This document shows, one piece after another, positions 34,043 to 43,342 of a stretch of 64,000 nt of DNA; within the stretch, counting starts at the first letter, position 1; every line of letters begins with the position of its first letter. Below the pieces are notes generated by a model, which was not told where the DNA came from, searched no databases, and saw only the letters and a list, made by a program, of their open reading frames with translations. Both the position numbers and the translations under genes were made by a program. Source of the stretch: Ascidiimonas meishanensis (GTDB lineage: Bacteria > Bacteroidota > Bacteroidia > Flavobacteriales > Flavobacteriaceae); assembly GCF_037782385.1 (NCBI RefSeq), contig NZ_JBBEXD010000003.1, positions 434,001 through 498,000 of the forward strand, written 5' to 3'.

Positions 34043-35161
34043 TCATTTTTTAATTGCTTGAATAATCAAATCCGCAGTTTTTTTACTGGCTCCTCCTCCG
34101 CCAAGCTTTTCTTCTAACGCATCATATTGAGCAATTAATTTGTTTCTATGGGAAGGTTCAAGTATTAATTCCAATTCTTTTTGAAGGCGTTTTCTGGTGA
34201 AATCACTTTGAATAAGCTCTGTAACCACAGGTGCATCCATGATGAGATTCACCAATGAAATATACTCTAAGGAAATAATACGTTTTGCAATTTGATAAGA
34301 AATCCAGTTTCCTTTATAGCAAACAACCTCGGGTACTTTAAACAAGGCAGTCTCAAGGGTTGCAGTTCCACTAGTTACTAAAGCCGCATATGCTACACTT
34401 AATAAATCGTAGGTTTTATTAGAGACGAAGTAAATATTTTTATCGGAAATAAAATTTTTATAGAAATCATGATCTAAACTTGGAGCCCCTGCAATTACAA
34501 ATTGATAGTCAGGAAAATCTGGAGCAACAGCCAGCATCACCTGGAGCATTTTTTGTATTTCTTGTTTTCGGCTTCCGGGAAGTAAGGCGATAATTTTCTT
34601 TTCCTGATCCAAACCGTGTTCAATGCAAAATTCAGATTTAGTTTTAGTAATTCTTCCAGAAATTGCATCAATTAATGGGTGGCCTACAAAATGCACCGGG
34701 AATAAATGCTTCTTTTCATAAAACTCCTTTTCAAAAGGCAGAATTACATACATTTTATCTACATCACGCTTTATAGCCTGAATTCTACTTTCTTTCCAAG
34801 CCCAGATTTGAGGTGATATATAATAGTGTGTGGGAATACCTTGTTCTTTAGCCCATTTTGCAATTCGGAGATTAAAACCAGGGTAATCAATAAAAATGAT
34901 AACATCTGGAGAAAAGGCCGCAATATCTTTTTTACAAAATGAAATGTTTTTAAGAATCGTACGCAAATTCAACACTACCTCCAGAAAACCCATAAATGCA
35001 AGATCCTTAAAGTGTTTTACCAATACTCCCCCTATATTTTGCATGAGATCTCCTCCCCAGAAGCGTACTTCTGCGTCTTTGTCATTTGCAAAAATATACT
35101 TCATTAAATTGGAGCCATGAAGGTCTCCTGAAGCTTCACCAGCAATAATGTAATACCTCAT
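34043..35161 (-). CDS. lpxB: Lipid-A-disaccharide synthase
   Basis: LpxB joins UDP-2,3-diacylglucosamine with lipid X to form the disaccharide of lipid A, on the inner face of the inner membrane. The 372-residue protein starts with YYIIAGEASGDLHGSNLM, the family hallmark. It also carries DYPGFNLRIAKWAKEQ (about residue 92), YISPQIWAWKESR (about residue 113), LLPGSRKQEIQKM (about residue 193) and a GTATLE motif (about residue 264) in the sugar-nucleotide site. It begins 2 bases after a small membrane protein gene and follows surE, in one operon. Confidence 0.96.
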   Translation of the reverse strand: MRYYIIAGEASGDLHGSNLMKYIFANDKDAEVRFWGGDLMQNIGGVLVKHFKDLAFMGFLEVVLNLRTILKNISFCKKDIAAFSPDVIIFIDYPGFNLRIAKWAKEQGIPTHYYISPQIWAWKESRIQAIKRDVDKMYVILPFEKEFYEKKHLFPVHFVGHPLIDAISGRITKTKSEFCIEHGLDQEKKIIALLPGSRKQEIQKMLQVMLAVAPDFPDYQFVIAGAPSLDHDFYKNFISDKNIYFVSNKTYDLLSVAYAALVTSGTATLETALFKVPEVVCYKGNWISYQIAKRIISLEYISLVNLIMDAPVVTELIQSDFTRKRLQKELELILEPSHRNKLIAQYDALEEKLGGGGASKKTADLIIQAIKK

Positions 35162-35163
35162 AA

Positions 35164-35454
35164 TTACATAATTTTGTATAAGAGAATGAGCATAGCACTT
35201 AATACTGTTGCCATTAATACTCCTCTGGCTCTATAATCCCTATTTAAGTGTAAAAAAAGAAAAAAAGAAATAAGATTCATAATGCCACCCATAGCTATGA
35301 TACTTCCTATACTTCCCTGAGAAAAAGCCAACTCATAGGTAGTTTTCATTGTGAGTTTTGTATAATAAGATAGTGCTACTATAGCAAGTAGAACACCTAG
35401 GGAGTTAGAAATAACCCCAACAAGGAAGCCAATAAAAATTTCCTTCTTAATCAT
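35164..35454 (-). CDS. Small three-helix membrane protein between surE and lpxB
   Basis: This 96-residue protein has three hydrophobic helices (about 6-28, 50-68, 78-95) linked by short polar loops, with a NRDYRARG basic loop before the last. It overlaps surE by 8 bases and is separated from lpxB by 2 bases, so it is translated with them. The same order (surE, small membrane protein, lpxB) is known to me from other flavobacteria, but the protein has no established role. Confidence 0.85.
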   Translation of the reverse strand: MIKKEIFIGFLVGVISNSLGVLLAIVALSYYTKLTMKTTYELAFSQGSIGSIIAMGGIMNLISFFLFLHLNRDYRARGVLMATVLSAMLILLYKIM

Positions 35455-36226
35455 TTAAGTCCCAAGTATTGATATCTTGTATGGCATGATGCGCAGTAAG
35501 ATCAAATTGAACCGGTACTACAGAAATATAATTATTGGCTAGTGCCCATTCATCTGTATCTTCACCTTTATCTTCGTTTACAAATTTACCAGTAAGCCAA
35601 TAGTAATCTCTCCCTTGAGGATTTGTTCTTTTGTCAAATACTTCCACCCAGTTTGCTTTAGCCTGTCTGCAAACCCTAACCCCTTTTATTTCTTCTTTTT
35701 TAGCCTTTGGAATGTTAACATTAAGCACAACACCTTTAGGCATACCATTTTTAAGGGCATTGGCAGTGATACTTTTTGCATATTCTTTAGCAACTTTAAA
35801 ATCTGCTTCCCAAGAATAATCGCAAAGTGAAAAACCAATGGCTGGAATTCCTTCAATACCAGCCTCAACCGCCGCACTCATGGTTCCAGAATAAATTACG
35901 TTAATAGAAGAGTTAGAACCATGATTGATTCCACTTACACAAATATCAGGTCTTTTATTAAGAATTTCATTAACTGCTAGTTTTACGCAATCAGCAGCTG
36001 TACCACTGCAAGTATACTCAATTTGTTCTTCCTCATCATCTATAGATATGGGACTGCAATACAAAGTAGAATTGATGGTTATGGCATGACCCATCGCAGA
36101 TTGCGGACTGTCTGGAGCAACAACAACTACATCTCCAATTTCGTTCATTACACTAATAAGAGCTCTCAATCCAGGAGCTGTTATGCCGTCATCATTTGTT
36201 ACTAATATCAATGGTCTACTCTTCAT
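35447..36226 (-). CDS. surE: 5'/3'-nucleotidase SurE
   Basis: SurE is a metal-dependent phosphatase acting on nucleoside monophosphates, tied to stationary-phase survival. The 259-residue protein shows the conserved N-terminal ILVTNDDGITAPGLRAL (the DD pair binds the metal), AMGHAITI (about residue 46), and SGINHGSN (about residue 99), also part of the active site. It is first in the operon that continues to lpxB and comEC. A promoter candidate lies 24-56 bases upstream. Confidence 0.95.
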   Translation of the reverse strand: MKSRPLILVTNDDGITAPGLRALISVMNEIGDVVVVAPDSPQSAMGHAITINSTLYCSPISIDDEEEQIEYTCSGTAADCVKLAVNEILNKRPDICVSGINHGSNSSINVIYSGTMSAAVEAGIEGIPAIGFSLCDYSWEADFKVAKEYAKSITANALKNGMPKGVVLNVNIPKAKKEEIKGVRVCRQAKANWVEVFDKRTNPQGRDYYWLTGKFVNEDKGEDTDEWALANNYISVVPVQFDLTAHHAIQDINTWDLND

Positions 36227-36249
36227 AGCTATATCTTAATTTAAAGAAG

Positions 36250-36282
36250 CAAAAATAGGGAATTGATGCGTTATATAGACAA
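36250..36282 (-). promoter_or_regulatory. Candidate promoter of the surE-lpxB-comEC operon
   Basis: On the minus strand TTG (complement of 36280-36282) is followed after 22 bases by TATTTTTG (complement of 36250-36257), matching TAnnTTTG exactly. The spacing is at the long end of the usual range. Confidence 0.5.
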
Positions 36283-36368
36283 TATAGTATGTTTAACAAA
36301 AAATTAGTAACATTGTATAAAGCTGGCATGGTTTTTTCAGTAAATTAGACATATTAAAATTGGATATT

Positions 36369-38501
36369 ATGAAAAGGAATTTGTTATTCTTAATGGGAGC
36401 GTTTATTATTTCAATTGCTTCTTGTAGTTTCACTAATAAAACATTTGAAAGTTCAGACAAAGACAAAGTTCTTATAGAACTTATAACATATGTATTGGAG
36501 AAGGGTCATTTTGACCCCAGAGAGGTAGATGATAACTTTTCTGAAAATGTATTTCGCGACTACATTAATGCCCTTGATCCTTTAAAGAGATTTTTTCTGG
36601 CTTCAGATATTAAGGAATTCAAATCTTATAAGTATAAAATAGATGATCAGCTTAAAGAGTTAGACATTACTTTTTTCAATCTTACTTATACAAGGTTGAT
36701 GAAAAGAATGGAAGAAAGTAAAGATATTTATAGAGAAGTATTGGAAAAACCTTTAGACTTTGCTCTTAGTGAAACAATAAACACAAATTATGACGCCTTA
36801 CCCTATGCCAGCTCAAAGAAAGAGTTGAAAGACAGATGGAGAAAGCAGGTTAAATTTTCTACCCTTTCAGGATATTTGTCTCGACTAGAAGAAGAGGAAT
36901 CAAAAAAAGAAGAAGATCCTTCTTATAGTACGAAATCTGAAATAGATCTTGAAATAGAAGCTAGAAAGTCTACTTTAAAAACTTTTGATGAGTTTTTTGA
37001 CCTTACCAAGGATTTGGAAAGAAAGGATTGGTTTAGTCAATATATCAACAGTATTGTAGAAGAGTTTGACCCGCATACATTCTATTTAGCTCCTGAGGAC
37101 AAAGAACGCTTTGATATTAACATTTCTGGTAAATTTGAGGGAATTGGAGCCAGACTTCAAAAACGAAATGACAATATAAGGGTGACAGATGTAATTTCTG
37201 GAGGACCAGCCTGGAGAGGTCAACAGGTGGAAGTTGGAGATGAAATATTAAAGGTAGCCCAAGGAGACGAACTCCCAGTTAGTATTGTAGGGATGAGGCT
37301 TGATAATGCCGTAAAATTAATTAAAGGTCCCAAAGGTACAGAGGTTCGTCTTACCTTAAAACGTGTTGATGGTACCATTGAAGTAATTTCAATTATTAGG
37401 GATGTAGTAGAACTAGAAGAATCGTATGCTAAATCATCTTTAGTGAAAAAGAATGAACGCACATTTGGAATCATTAATTTACCTAAATTTTATATAGATT
37501 TTGATAATTATAAAGAACGTAATGCCGCTTCTGATGTAGCTAAAGAAATAGAGAGACTAAAACGTGAAGGTATGGAAGGATTAATTCTTGATTTACGTGA
37601 TAACGGTGGAGGATCTCTTAAAACAGTGGTAGACATGGCTGGATTGTTTATAAAAGAAGGTCCAGTAGTTCAGGTGAAAACTACAGGTCCCGGAAAAGAA
37701 GTTTTAAGCGATGATGATGAGCGCATTCAATGGGATGGCCCATTGGTGATTTTAGTCAACGAATTGTCTGCTTCTGCTTCGGAAATTTTAGCCGCAGCCA
37801 TGCAAGATTACAAAAGAGCTATTGTAATAGGGAGCAAGCAAACCTATGGTAAGGGAACCGTTCAAAATGTAATAGATCTTAATCAATTTCTCAAAAGAAA
37901 TAATGAGTTTGGAGATGTAGGCTCATTAAAGCTTACCACTCAAAAGTTTTATAGAATTAATGGAGGTTCTACTCAATTAGAAGGTGTTAAAAGCGATGTA
38001 GTAGTGCCAGATAAGTACAGCTATATTGAAATAGGAGAAAAAGATCAAGATAACCCTTTACCATGGGATAAAATTGAGGCTGCAGATTATGAACCTTGGA
38101 ATGAATATATTGATTACGAAACTACTATAAAACGTAGCGAAGAAAGAATGACAGCTAATCCATTGTTAAAATTAATTGATGAGAATGCAAAATGGGTAAA
38201 ACAACAACAAGATAATTTTGAATACCCGTTAAACTTGGATGCTTACAAAAAAGAGATTGAGGCAAATGAAGAAAAAGCTAAATATTTTAAAGGAATAACC
38301 GATTATAAAACAAATCTCACTTTTGAGTCTCCTTTATATGAACAAAAACTCTTCTCACAAGATACCGTTCTAAAAGATAAGCGCAACAGATGGCATAAGA
38401 ATCTTTCAAAAGATGTTTATGTAGAAGAAGCGGTGAATGTTTTACTTGATTTGAAACTTAGTAATATTAAGAAAGGTAAGGTGGCAGGGATAAAAGGATA
38501 A
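36369..38501 (+). CDS. C-terminal processing peptidase (Tsp/Prc, S41A)
   Basis: This 710-residue lipoprotein protease cuts proteins from their C-termini in the periplasm. The leader ends in IASC (Cys19). An N-terminal helical domain holds residues about 30-220, a PDZ domain about 230-325 (FEGIGARLQ, GGPAWRGQQVEVGDEIL), and the S41 core about 340-560. The catalytic serine lies in NELSASASEIL and the lysine in GSKQTYGKGTVQ, the usual Ser-Lys dyad. The C-terminal part matches the DUF3340 extension of tail-specific proteases. I chose the ATG at 36369; an upstream TTG at 36360 is in frame but gives a poorer leader. Confidence 0.94.
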   Translation: MKRNLLFLMGAFIISIASCSFTNKTFESSDKDKVLIELITYVLEKGHFDPREVDDNFSENVFRDYINALDPLKRFFLASDIKEFKSYKYKIDDQLKELDITFFNLTYTRLMKRMEESKDIYREVLEKPLDFALSETINTNYDALPYASSKKELKDRWRKQVKFSTLSGYLSRLEEEESKKEEDPSYSTKSEIDLEIEARKSTLKTFDEFFDLTKDLERKDWFSQYINSIVEEFDPHTFYLAPEDKERFDINISGKFEGIGARLQKRNDNIRVTDVISGGPAWRGQQVEVGDEILKVAQGDELPVSIVGMRLDNAVKLIKGPKGTEVRLTLKRVDGTIEVISIIRDVVELEESYAKSSLVKKNERTFGIINLPKFYIDFDNYKERNAASDVAKEIERLKREGMEGLILDLRDNGGGSLKTVVDMAGLFIKEGPVVQVKTTGPGKEVLSDDDERIQWDGPLVILVNELSASASEILAAAMQDYKRAIVIGSKQTYGKGTVQNVIDLNQFLKRNNEFGDVGSLKLTTQKFYRINGGSTQLEGVKSDVVVPDKYSYIEIGEKDQDNPLPWDKIEAADYEPWNEYIDYETTIKRSEERMTANPLLKLIDENAKWVKQQQDNFEYPLNLDAYKKEIEANEEKAKYFKGITDYKTNLTFESPLYEQKLFSQDTVLKDKRNRWHKNLSKDVYVEEAVNVLLDLKLSNIKKGKVAGIKG

Positions 38502-38525
38502 AATAATGAAATACTAATTTCTAGT

Positions 38526-38556
38526 AACCTGAACTGAAATGTTCAGGTTTTTTTTG
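38526..38556 (+). terminator. Intrinsic terminator of the Tsp-like gene
   Basis: AACCTGAAC (38526-38534) pairs with GTTCAGGTT (38541-38549), a 9-bp stem with a 6-base loop, followed by a long T-run. Confidence 0.9.
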
Positions 38557-38661
38557 TTTTTAATATCTAGAGGCTAAACAATATTTCTCTATTTTAAAAT
38601 GCCAAAATAAGGAGGCTGTTTATTTTTAATGATTCACAATGGATTCGTAAATTGCGAAATT

Positions 38662-39465
38662 ATGAAACTAAAACAACAGTATATTTATCCTTTGTTGATG
38701 GGTCTTGTGATTGTTGGGTTTTACCTATACGAACAGAAACAAAGTATAATAGCAAAACCAGACTTAGAAGAAAAAGGTAATAGCGCATACAACAATTTCT
38801 ACCTTCCTTCATCTACCACCAATCAAATCGTACACCATGAATTTTATTCTTTATCCTACAATGAATTGCATGAGCAGGCAGAATGGGTAGCTTATGAATT
38901 AAAGAAGGAACATGTATCTGATGCAGATCGTAAAAGGCCTTATTTCAATGAAGATCCAAAAGTCTCCACGGGTTCGGCGGGTTGGCGTAATTATAAGAAT
39001 TCAGGATATGATCGGGGTCATCTTTGTCCAGCTGGTGATAGGCGTTTTTCGCTTGAAGCTTATAATGAAACATTCTACACAAGCAATATTAGCCCTATGG
39101 AACACACCTTTAATAGTGGCATTTGGAATAGATTAGAGCAACAAACTCGAAAGTGGGCTAAAAGATATGATGGTGTTTTTGTGGTTACTGGAGGAATCTT
39201 AGGCGATAGCCAAAACGCTATTGGTTCGGAAAAAGTTACCGTACCAACTTATTTCTATAAAATACTGTTAGACAATCGGCTAGGCAGCTATAAACTCATT
39301 GCATTTTTAGTGCCTCACCAACAAAGCAATGATGATTTAAAAAACTTTATTGTTACTGTAGATCAAATTGAGCTACTTACCGGAATAGATTTTTTTCCTA
39401 ATCTTCCTGATGATCAGGAAAATATTGCAGAAGCTAAAGTCTATCTTAGAGATTGGAGCCTTTAA
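38662..39465 (+). CDS. DNA/RNA non-specific endonuclease (NUC family), membrane-anchored or exported
   Basis: This 267-residue protein has an N-terminal hydrophobic segment (YIYPLLMGLVIVGFYLYEQ) and a NUC/EndoG-type beta-beta-alpha-metal domain. The key motif is GYDRGHLCPAGDRR (about residue 116), where the histidine is the general base. The following NISPMEHTFNSGIWNRLEQ carries the metal-binding asparagine. It should degrade extracellular or periplasmic nucleic acid for nutrition. I chose the ATG at 38662 since the upstream ATG at 38629 gives a leader without signal features. Confidence 0.9.
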   Translation: MKLKQQYIYPLLMGLVIVGFYLYEQKQSIIAKPDLEEKGNSAYNNFYLPSSTTNQIVHHEFYSLSYNELHEQAEWVAYELKKEHVSDADRKRPYFNEDPKVSTGSAGWRNYKNSGYDRGHLCPAGDRRFSLEAYNETFYTSNISPMEHTFNSGIWNRLEQQTRKWAKRYDGVFVVTGGILGDSQNAIGSEKVTVPTYFYKILLDNRLGSYKLIAFLVPHQQSNDDLKNFIVTVDQIELLTGIDFFPNLPDDQENIAEAKVYLRDWSL

Positions 39466-39474
39466 ATATTTAAA

Positions 39475-39657
39475 CTAAGCATAATAACCCGCACAAGGAG
39501 AGTTTTCTGGTAAGATACATAGAAAGTTATCCCACTCTCCAAGGCAATAATGTATACATTGTCTTTGAGTAATGAAATCTACTCCACCTGTAATAAACCG
39601 TTGTTCGGATCTGCTCAGTTTTTTGCAGTAATTTATTGAATGTATTTTTTTCATCAT
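39475..39657 (-). CDS. Double-glycine-leader peptide with four cysteines (bacteriocin-like)
   Basis: This 60-residue peptide has a charged N-terminal leader with KLSRSEQRFITGG, the pattern recognised by peptidase-containing ABC exporters (cleavage after GG at residues 24-25). The 35-residue core has four cysteines (TQRQCIHYC, DNFLCILPENSPC) and many aromatics, suitable for two disulfides. Flavobacteria carry many such short peptides, and most have no known activity. No exporter or immunity gene is nearby. It starts 37 bases after the rodA stop on the same strand, so it may be the last gene of the mre operon or have its own start. A second ATG follows the first directly. Confidence 0.7.
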   Translation of the reverse strand: MMKKIHSINYCKKLSRSEQRFITGGVDFITQRQCIHYCLGEWDNFLCILPENSPCAGYYA

Positions 39658-39694
39658 TTTTATTTACTTTAAAAGTAATAAAATTCTTTCAAAA

Positions 39695-40978
39695 CTACAA
39701 CCACTCATTAATACGATTTGCATCTAGTTTTAGAAATATAAAAAGTAAAATTGTAAAGCCTAGTAATCCAGACCCTCCATAACTAAAAAATGGTAAAGGA
39801 ATCCCTATTGTTGGCAATAGACCTATTACCATACCTATATTAATGGCAAAATGAAAAAAGAGAATGGAAGCAACGCTATAACCATAAATTCGGCTAAACT
39901 GAGACTTCTGCCTTTCTGCCAAAAATAGAAGTCGCAAGAGTAAGATCGTAAACAAAATCACAACGGCGGCACTTCCTAGAAAGCCCCATTCTTCGCCAAC
40001 AGTGCTAAAAATATAATCAGTATGCTGTTCTGGCACAAAGTCTCCTTTAGTACGAGTGCCCTCTAAAAAGCCTTTTCCAAAGAATCCACCAGAACCAATT
40101 GCTTCTTCAGATTGGTTGGTGTTGTACCCAATAGTTTTTTTAATCTTCTCTAACTTTACCGGATCTTTCTCTAACCTTAGCCAGAGACTAAAGCGATCTC
40201 GATGTCTTTGTTCAAAGACATTGTCATAAATAAATCTTACGGAAAAAGAAAAAATAATGCAACTAGTTAAAGTAACAAGAAAAGGGAGTATAGAAGTGCG
40301 CTTTTTCTTCCTTTTCTGGATAGCAAAAAAGATAATTACAGCAAAGAAAACAATAACTGCTACCCATGCCGGACCAAAAACCAGCGTAGCTACAAATAAC
40401 GCGGCAGCGCCTAAACCAATCAGTAAGTAAACAGGAGAGAGGCCCTCTCTGTACAAGACAAAAAAGAAAGCGGCATAAACCATAGCACTACCGGGGTCTG
40501 GTTGTGGAATAATGAGAAGCGCAGGTAAAGCAATAATCAGAAATGACTGCATTTGATCTTTTAAAACATGAATATTGGTTTGAATATCACTTAAATGTTT
40601 CGCAAGAGCTAATGCTGTTGCTGCTTTTGCAAATTCTGAAGGTTGTAAAGTAATACTACCAAAAGAATACCACGATGTAGCCCCGTTTATATTTTTACCA
40701 AATAAAAACAAAGCTACTAAAGAGACTAATGAAATGAGATAGATAATACTTGAAAAACGCTCATAAAACTTGGCATCAACCGCCATGATAAGCATAATGG
40801 TTACTAGAGAAACACCAATAAACAAAAGCTGTTTGCCATAGGACTGAGTTAGGTCTAATAGAGAGTGATCTACTTCAGTTAACGTGGCAGAATAAATATT
40901 TAACCATCCAATAAATACAAGTATTGCATAAATTAAAATGGTGAACCAGTCTGTTTTTTGGAGGAGCTTATTATTCAT
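39695..40978 (-). CDS. rodA: Rod-shape SEDS glycosyltransferase RodA
   Basis: RodA polymerises glycan strands of peptidoglycan during lateral growth, paired with PBP2. The 427-residue protein has about ten membrane helices. The SEDS signatures are GATSWYSFGSITLQPSEFAK (about residue 100), the PQPDPGSAMVYAAFFFVL loop (about residue 160) and the terminal GIPLPFFSYGGSGLL segment. A long extracytoplasmic loop lies around residues 250-320. The start overlaps mrdA by 8 bases, matching the mrdA-rodA coupling seen in most rod-shaped bacteria. Confidence 0.96.
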   Translation of the reverse strand: MNNKLLQKTDWFTILIYAILVFIGWLNIYSATLTEVDHSLLDLTQSYGKQLLFIGVSLVTIMLIMAVDAKFYERFSSIIYLISLVSLVALFLFGKNINGATSWYSFGSITLQPSEFAKAATALALAKHLSDIQTNIHVLKDQMQSFLIIALPALLIIPQPDPGSAMVYAAFFFVLYREGLSPVYLLIGLGAAALFVATLVFGPAWVAVIVFFAVIIFFAIQKRKKKRTSILPFLVTLTSCIIFSFSVRFIYDNVFEQRHRDRFSLWLRLEKDPVKLEKIKKTIGYNTNQSEEAIGSGGFFGKGFLEGTRTKGDFVPEQHTDYIFSTVGEEWGFLGSAAVVILFTILLLRLLFLAERQKSQFSRIYGYSVASILFFHFAINIGMVIGLLPTIGIPLPFFSYGGSGLLGFTILLFIFLKLDANRINEWL

Positions 40979-42836
40979 TAATTTTAAAGGATTCTCCGCT
41001 TAATGGTTTCGCATACTCTTCTTCAAGGCTCATTTCAAACATCCTTTTCTCAAGGTCTGTGCGAGTGATCTCTCCTTTGATATATTTTTCAATCATTAAT
41101 GAGGCAATAGGGCCAGCATATCTTGAACCCCAGTAGCCATTTTCTACAAATACAGCAATCGCTATCTTAGGGTCATCAACAGGTGCAAAGGCAACAAAAA
41201 TGGAGTGATCTGTAAGCTGGGTTCTTTTACCATCTATTCGCGTATAGTTTTCTGCGGTTCCAGTTTTCCCGGCAATTGCTATATCTTTAACTTTTAACCA
41301 TTTTGCAGTACCATAATTATAAACATCATACATGCCTTGTACAACAGGCTCAAAATGCTCAGGATCTATGGTTGTCTTTTTAGGAATTGTATATTTCTCA
41401 TTTTCAATAGGGTTGCCATTTACTGTTTTTATAATATGAGGTGTATAGAAATATCCTCGGTTGGCAATTGCGGCGGTTATATTTGCTAACTGTATAGGAG
41501 TTGTCAAGATCTCTCCTTGCCCTATAGCATTAGATAATGTGTTGGTAGCGAACCATCTGTTTTCACCATAAACCTTATTATAATAGTTTGTATTTGGAAC
41601 TTTACCAGACTTTCCAATTGGAAGGTCATAACCCAGATAATCACCAAGTCCAAAACTTCTCACGTGCTTCTCCCATACAGACATCCCTAAAGCTGCCTTA
41701 GGGTATTTCTCAATAATTCTTCTGTAGGTATTTGCAAAATAAGCATTACATGAATTGTAAATCCCGCGATTTAACTTATTTACAGAACCACTGGGACAGT
41801 GACAACCCATAAAAGCACTTCGTCCATAGCGATAACCATGGTAACAGGTAAAAGCCGTTTCAGTAGTGATTACACCTTCTTGCAGACCTATCAGGGCATT
41901 AATTGCTTTGAATGGAGATCCTGGAGGATACATGGCTAGTAAGCCTCTGTCATAAAGGGGTTTTGCAATAGAGTCATAGTATAACTCTGTGTAATTTTTT
42001 GATCGTTTTCTCCCTACAAGGAGCGAAGGATCATAGGTAGGAGCAGATACTAATGTCAATATTTCACCAGACTTTGGATCTAGTGCTACAATACCTCCTC
42101 TTTTATTTTGCATCAATAATTCTCCATAGGCCTGTAGCCTACTATCTATGGTAAGGCTAATTTCATTTCCAGGTTTAGGTAAGGTATCAAACATTCCATT
42201 TTTATACGGTCCTAAATCACGATTAAAACGGTCTTTTTGAATATATTTTACTCCTTTTCGTCCTCTAAGTAAGTCCTCATACTCTTTTTCTATTCCTTGT
42301 CTGCCAATAATTTCTCCTTGCACATAATATGGGTTGTTCCTCAGGTCACGCTCATTTACCTCACTAATGTAACCTAAGATATTACCCGCGTTCTTGGTTA
42401 TATAATTTCGCAAAGATCTTTTTTGTATATAAAATCCTTTATATCTACGCATTTTTTCTTGTAGAGAAGCATATTCTTCTTTTGATAACTGTGGGACAAA
42501 AACGGAGGGAAGTCTAGGAGAGTAATTTCTGGCTTTTGTGTATTGTTTGATAAATTGTTCTTTGGAAATATTTAGAAGTGTACAAAACTCCAAAGTATCA
42601 ATTGCTTTTACTTCTCTGGGAATAACCATCACATCATAGGCAGGTTGATTCGCTACCATTAAAATGCCATTACGATCGTAAATATGCCCCCTTTCTGGGT
42701 AGTCATAAAAAGCTTTGATAGCCGTATCATCTAAAATATTTCCCGTAGGAGGATTTACAATTTGTAAATACGAAAGTCTACCAATATATGTTAGTGCAAT
42801 GATGATGATGATAGATGACAGTAAAAGCTTTCTCAT
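40971..42836 (-). CDS. mrdA: Penicillin-binding protein 2 (transpeptidase)
   Basis: PBP2 cross-links peptidoglycan in the elongasome. The 621-residue protein has one N-terminal membrane anchor (about 5-25), a dimerisation domain with PERGHIYDRNGILMVANQPAYD (about residue 51), and a transpeptidase domain. The latter shows all three motifs: SPFK (in YPPGSPFKAIN, about residue 306), SCN (in IYNSCNAYFAN, about residue 361) and KTG (in IAGKTGTAENY, about residue 522). It overlaps mreD by four bases and rodA by 8 bases. Confidence 0.96.
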   Translation of the reverse strand: MRKLLLSSIIIIIALTYIGRLSYLQIVNPPTGNILDDTAIKAFYDYPERGHIYDRNGILMVANQPAYDVMVIPREVKAIDTLEFCTLLNISKEQFIKQYTKARNYSPRLPSVFVPQLSKEEYASLQEKMRRYKGFYIQKRSLRNYITKNAGNILGYISEVNERDLRNNPYYVQGEIIGRQGIEKEYEDLLRGRKGVKYIQKDRFNRDLGPYKNGMFDTLPKPGNEISLTIDSRLQAYGELLMQNKRGGIVALDPKSGEILTLVSAPTYDPSLLVGRKRSKNYTELYYDSIAKPLYDRGLLAMYPPGSPFKAINALIGLQEGVITTETAFTCYHGYRYGRSAFMGCHCPSGSVNKLNRGIYNSCNAYFANTYRRIIEKYPKAALGMSVWEKHVRSFGLGDYLGYDLPIGKSGKVPNTNYYNKVYGENRWFATNTLSNAIGQGEILTTPIQLANITAAIANRGYFYTPHIIKTVNGNPIENEKYTIPKKTTIDPEHFEPVVQGMYDVYNYGTAKWLKVKDIAIAGKTGTAENYTRIDGKRTQLTDHSIFVAFAPVDDPKIAIAVFVENGYWGSRYAGPIASLMIEKYIKGEITRTDLEKRMFEMSLEEEYAKPLSGESFKINE

Positions 42837-43342
42837 GTTTTCTTTCGTCTAAATAGAGGTATCGCCAAGAAACTCAAAAAAATAGTGAATATTCCTGTTG
42901 ATAACGTTTTTTTAAGAATAGAAAGTATATCTACAAAGCTAAAAATCTCTAACGAGAACAATAGTAAATGATGTGTTAAAATAAGAATACTTACATAGAC
43001 TAATCTCTGTCCTAAAGCGGTTTGGCTTATTTTTAAATTTTGAAATTCATAGACATTACCAAATGCAAATTTCAATACACTAGGTCTCATATATGCAATA
43101 GCTACAGATGCAGCAGCATTTACGCCTCCGCTATCGCTAAAGATATCTATCGTGAGTCCTAGAAAAAATGAAGCTATTAAAAATAGTCCCTGTTTGTCTT
43201 TGCGCACCGGATAGAGCAGTATAAAAAGCACATAAATAAATGGGCTAATAAAACCTAGAAAATAAACATGATTAAAAATAAGTACTTGTAGAAGTACTAA
43301 GGTAATAAACCTGAAAGTGTTTACGATAACTTCATTATTCAT
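42833..43342 (-). CDS. mreD: Rod-shape-determining protein MreD
   Basis: This 169-residue integral membrane protein has five or so helices with short loops. One of these has the conserved LTIDIFSDSGGVNAAASVAIAY-like stretch (about residue 64), and it ends in a basic tail (FRRKKT). MreD joins MreC and MreB in the elongasome. The family is weakly conserved, but size, topology and position between mreC and mrdA make the assignment firm. It overlaps both neighbours (8 and 4 bases). Confidence 0.92.
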   Translation of the reverse strand: MNNEVIVNTFRFITLVLLQVLIFNHVYFLGFISPFIYVLFILLYPVRKDKQGLFLIASFFLGLTIDIFSDSGGVNAAASVAIAYMRPSVLKFAFGNVYEFQNLKISQTALGQRLVYVSILILTHHLLLFSLEIFSFVDILSILKKTLSTGIFTIFLSFLAIPLFRRKKT

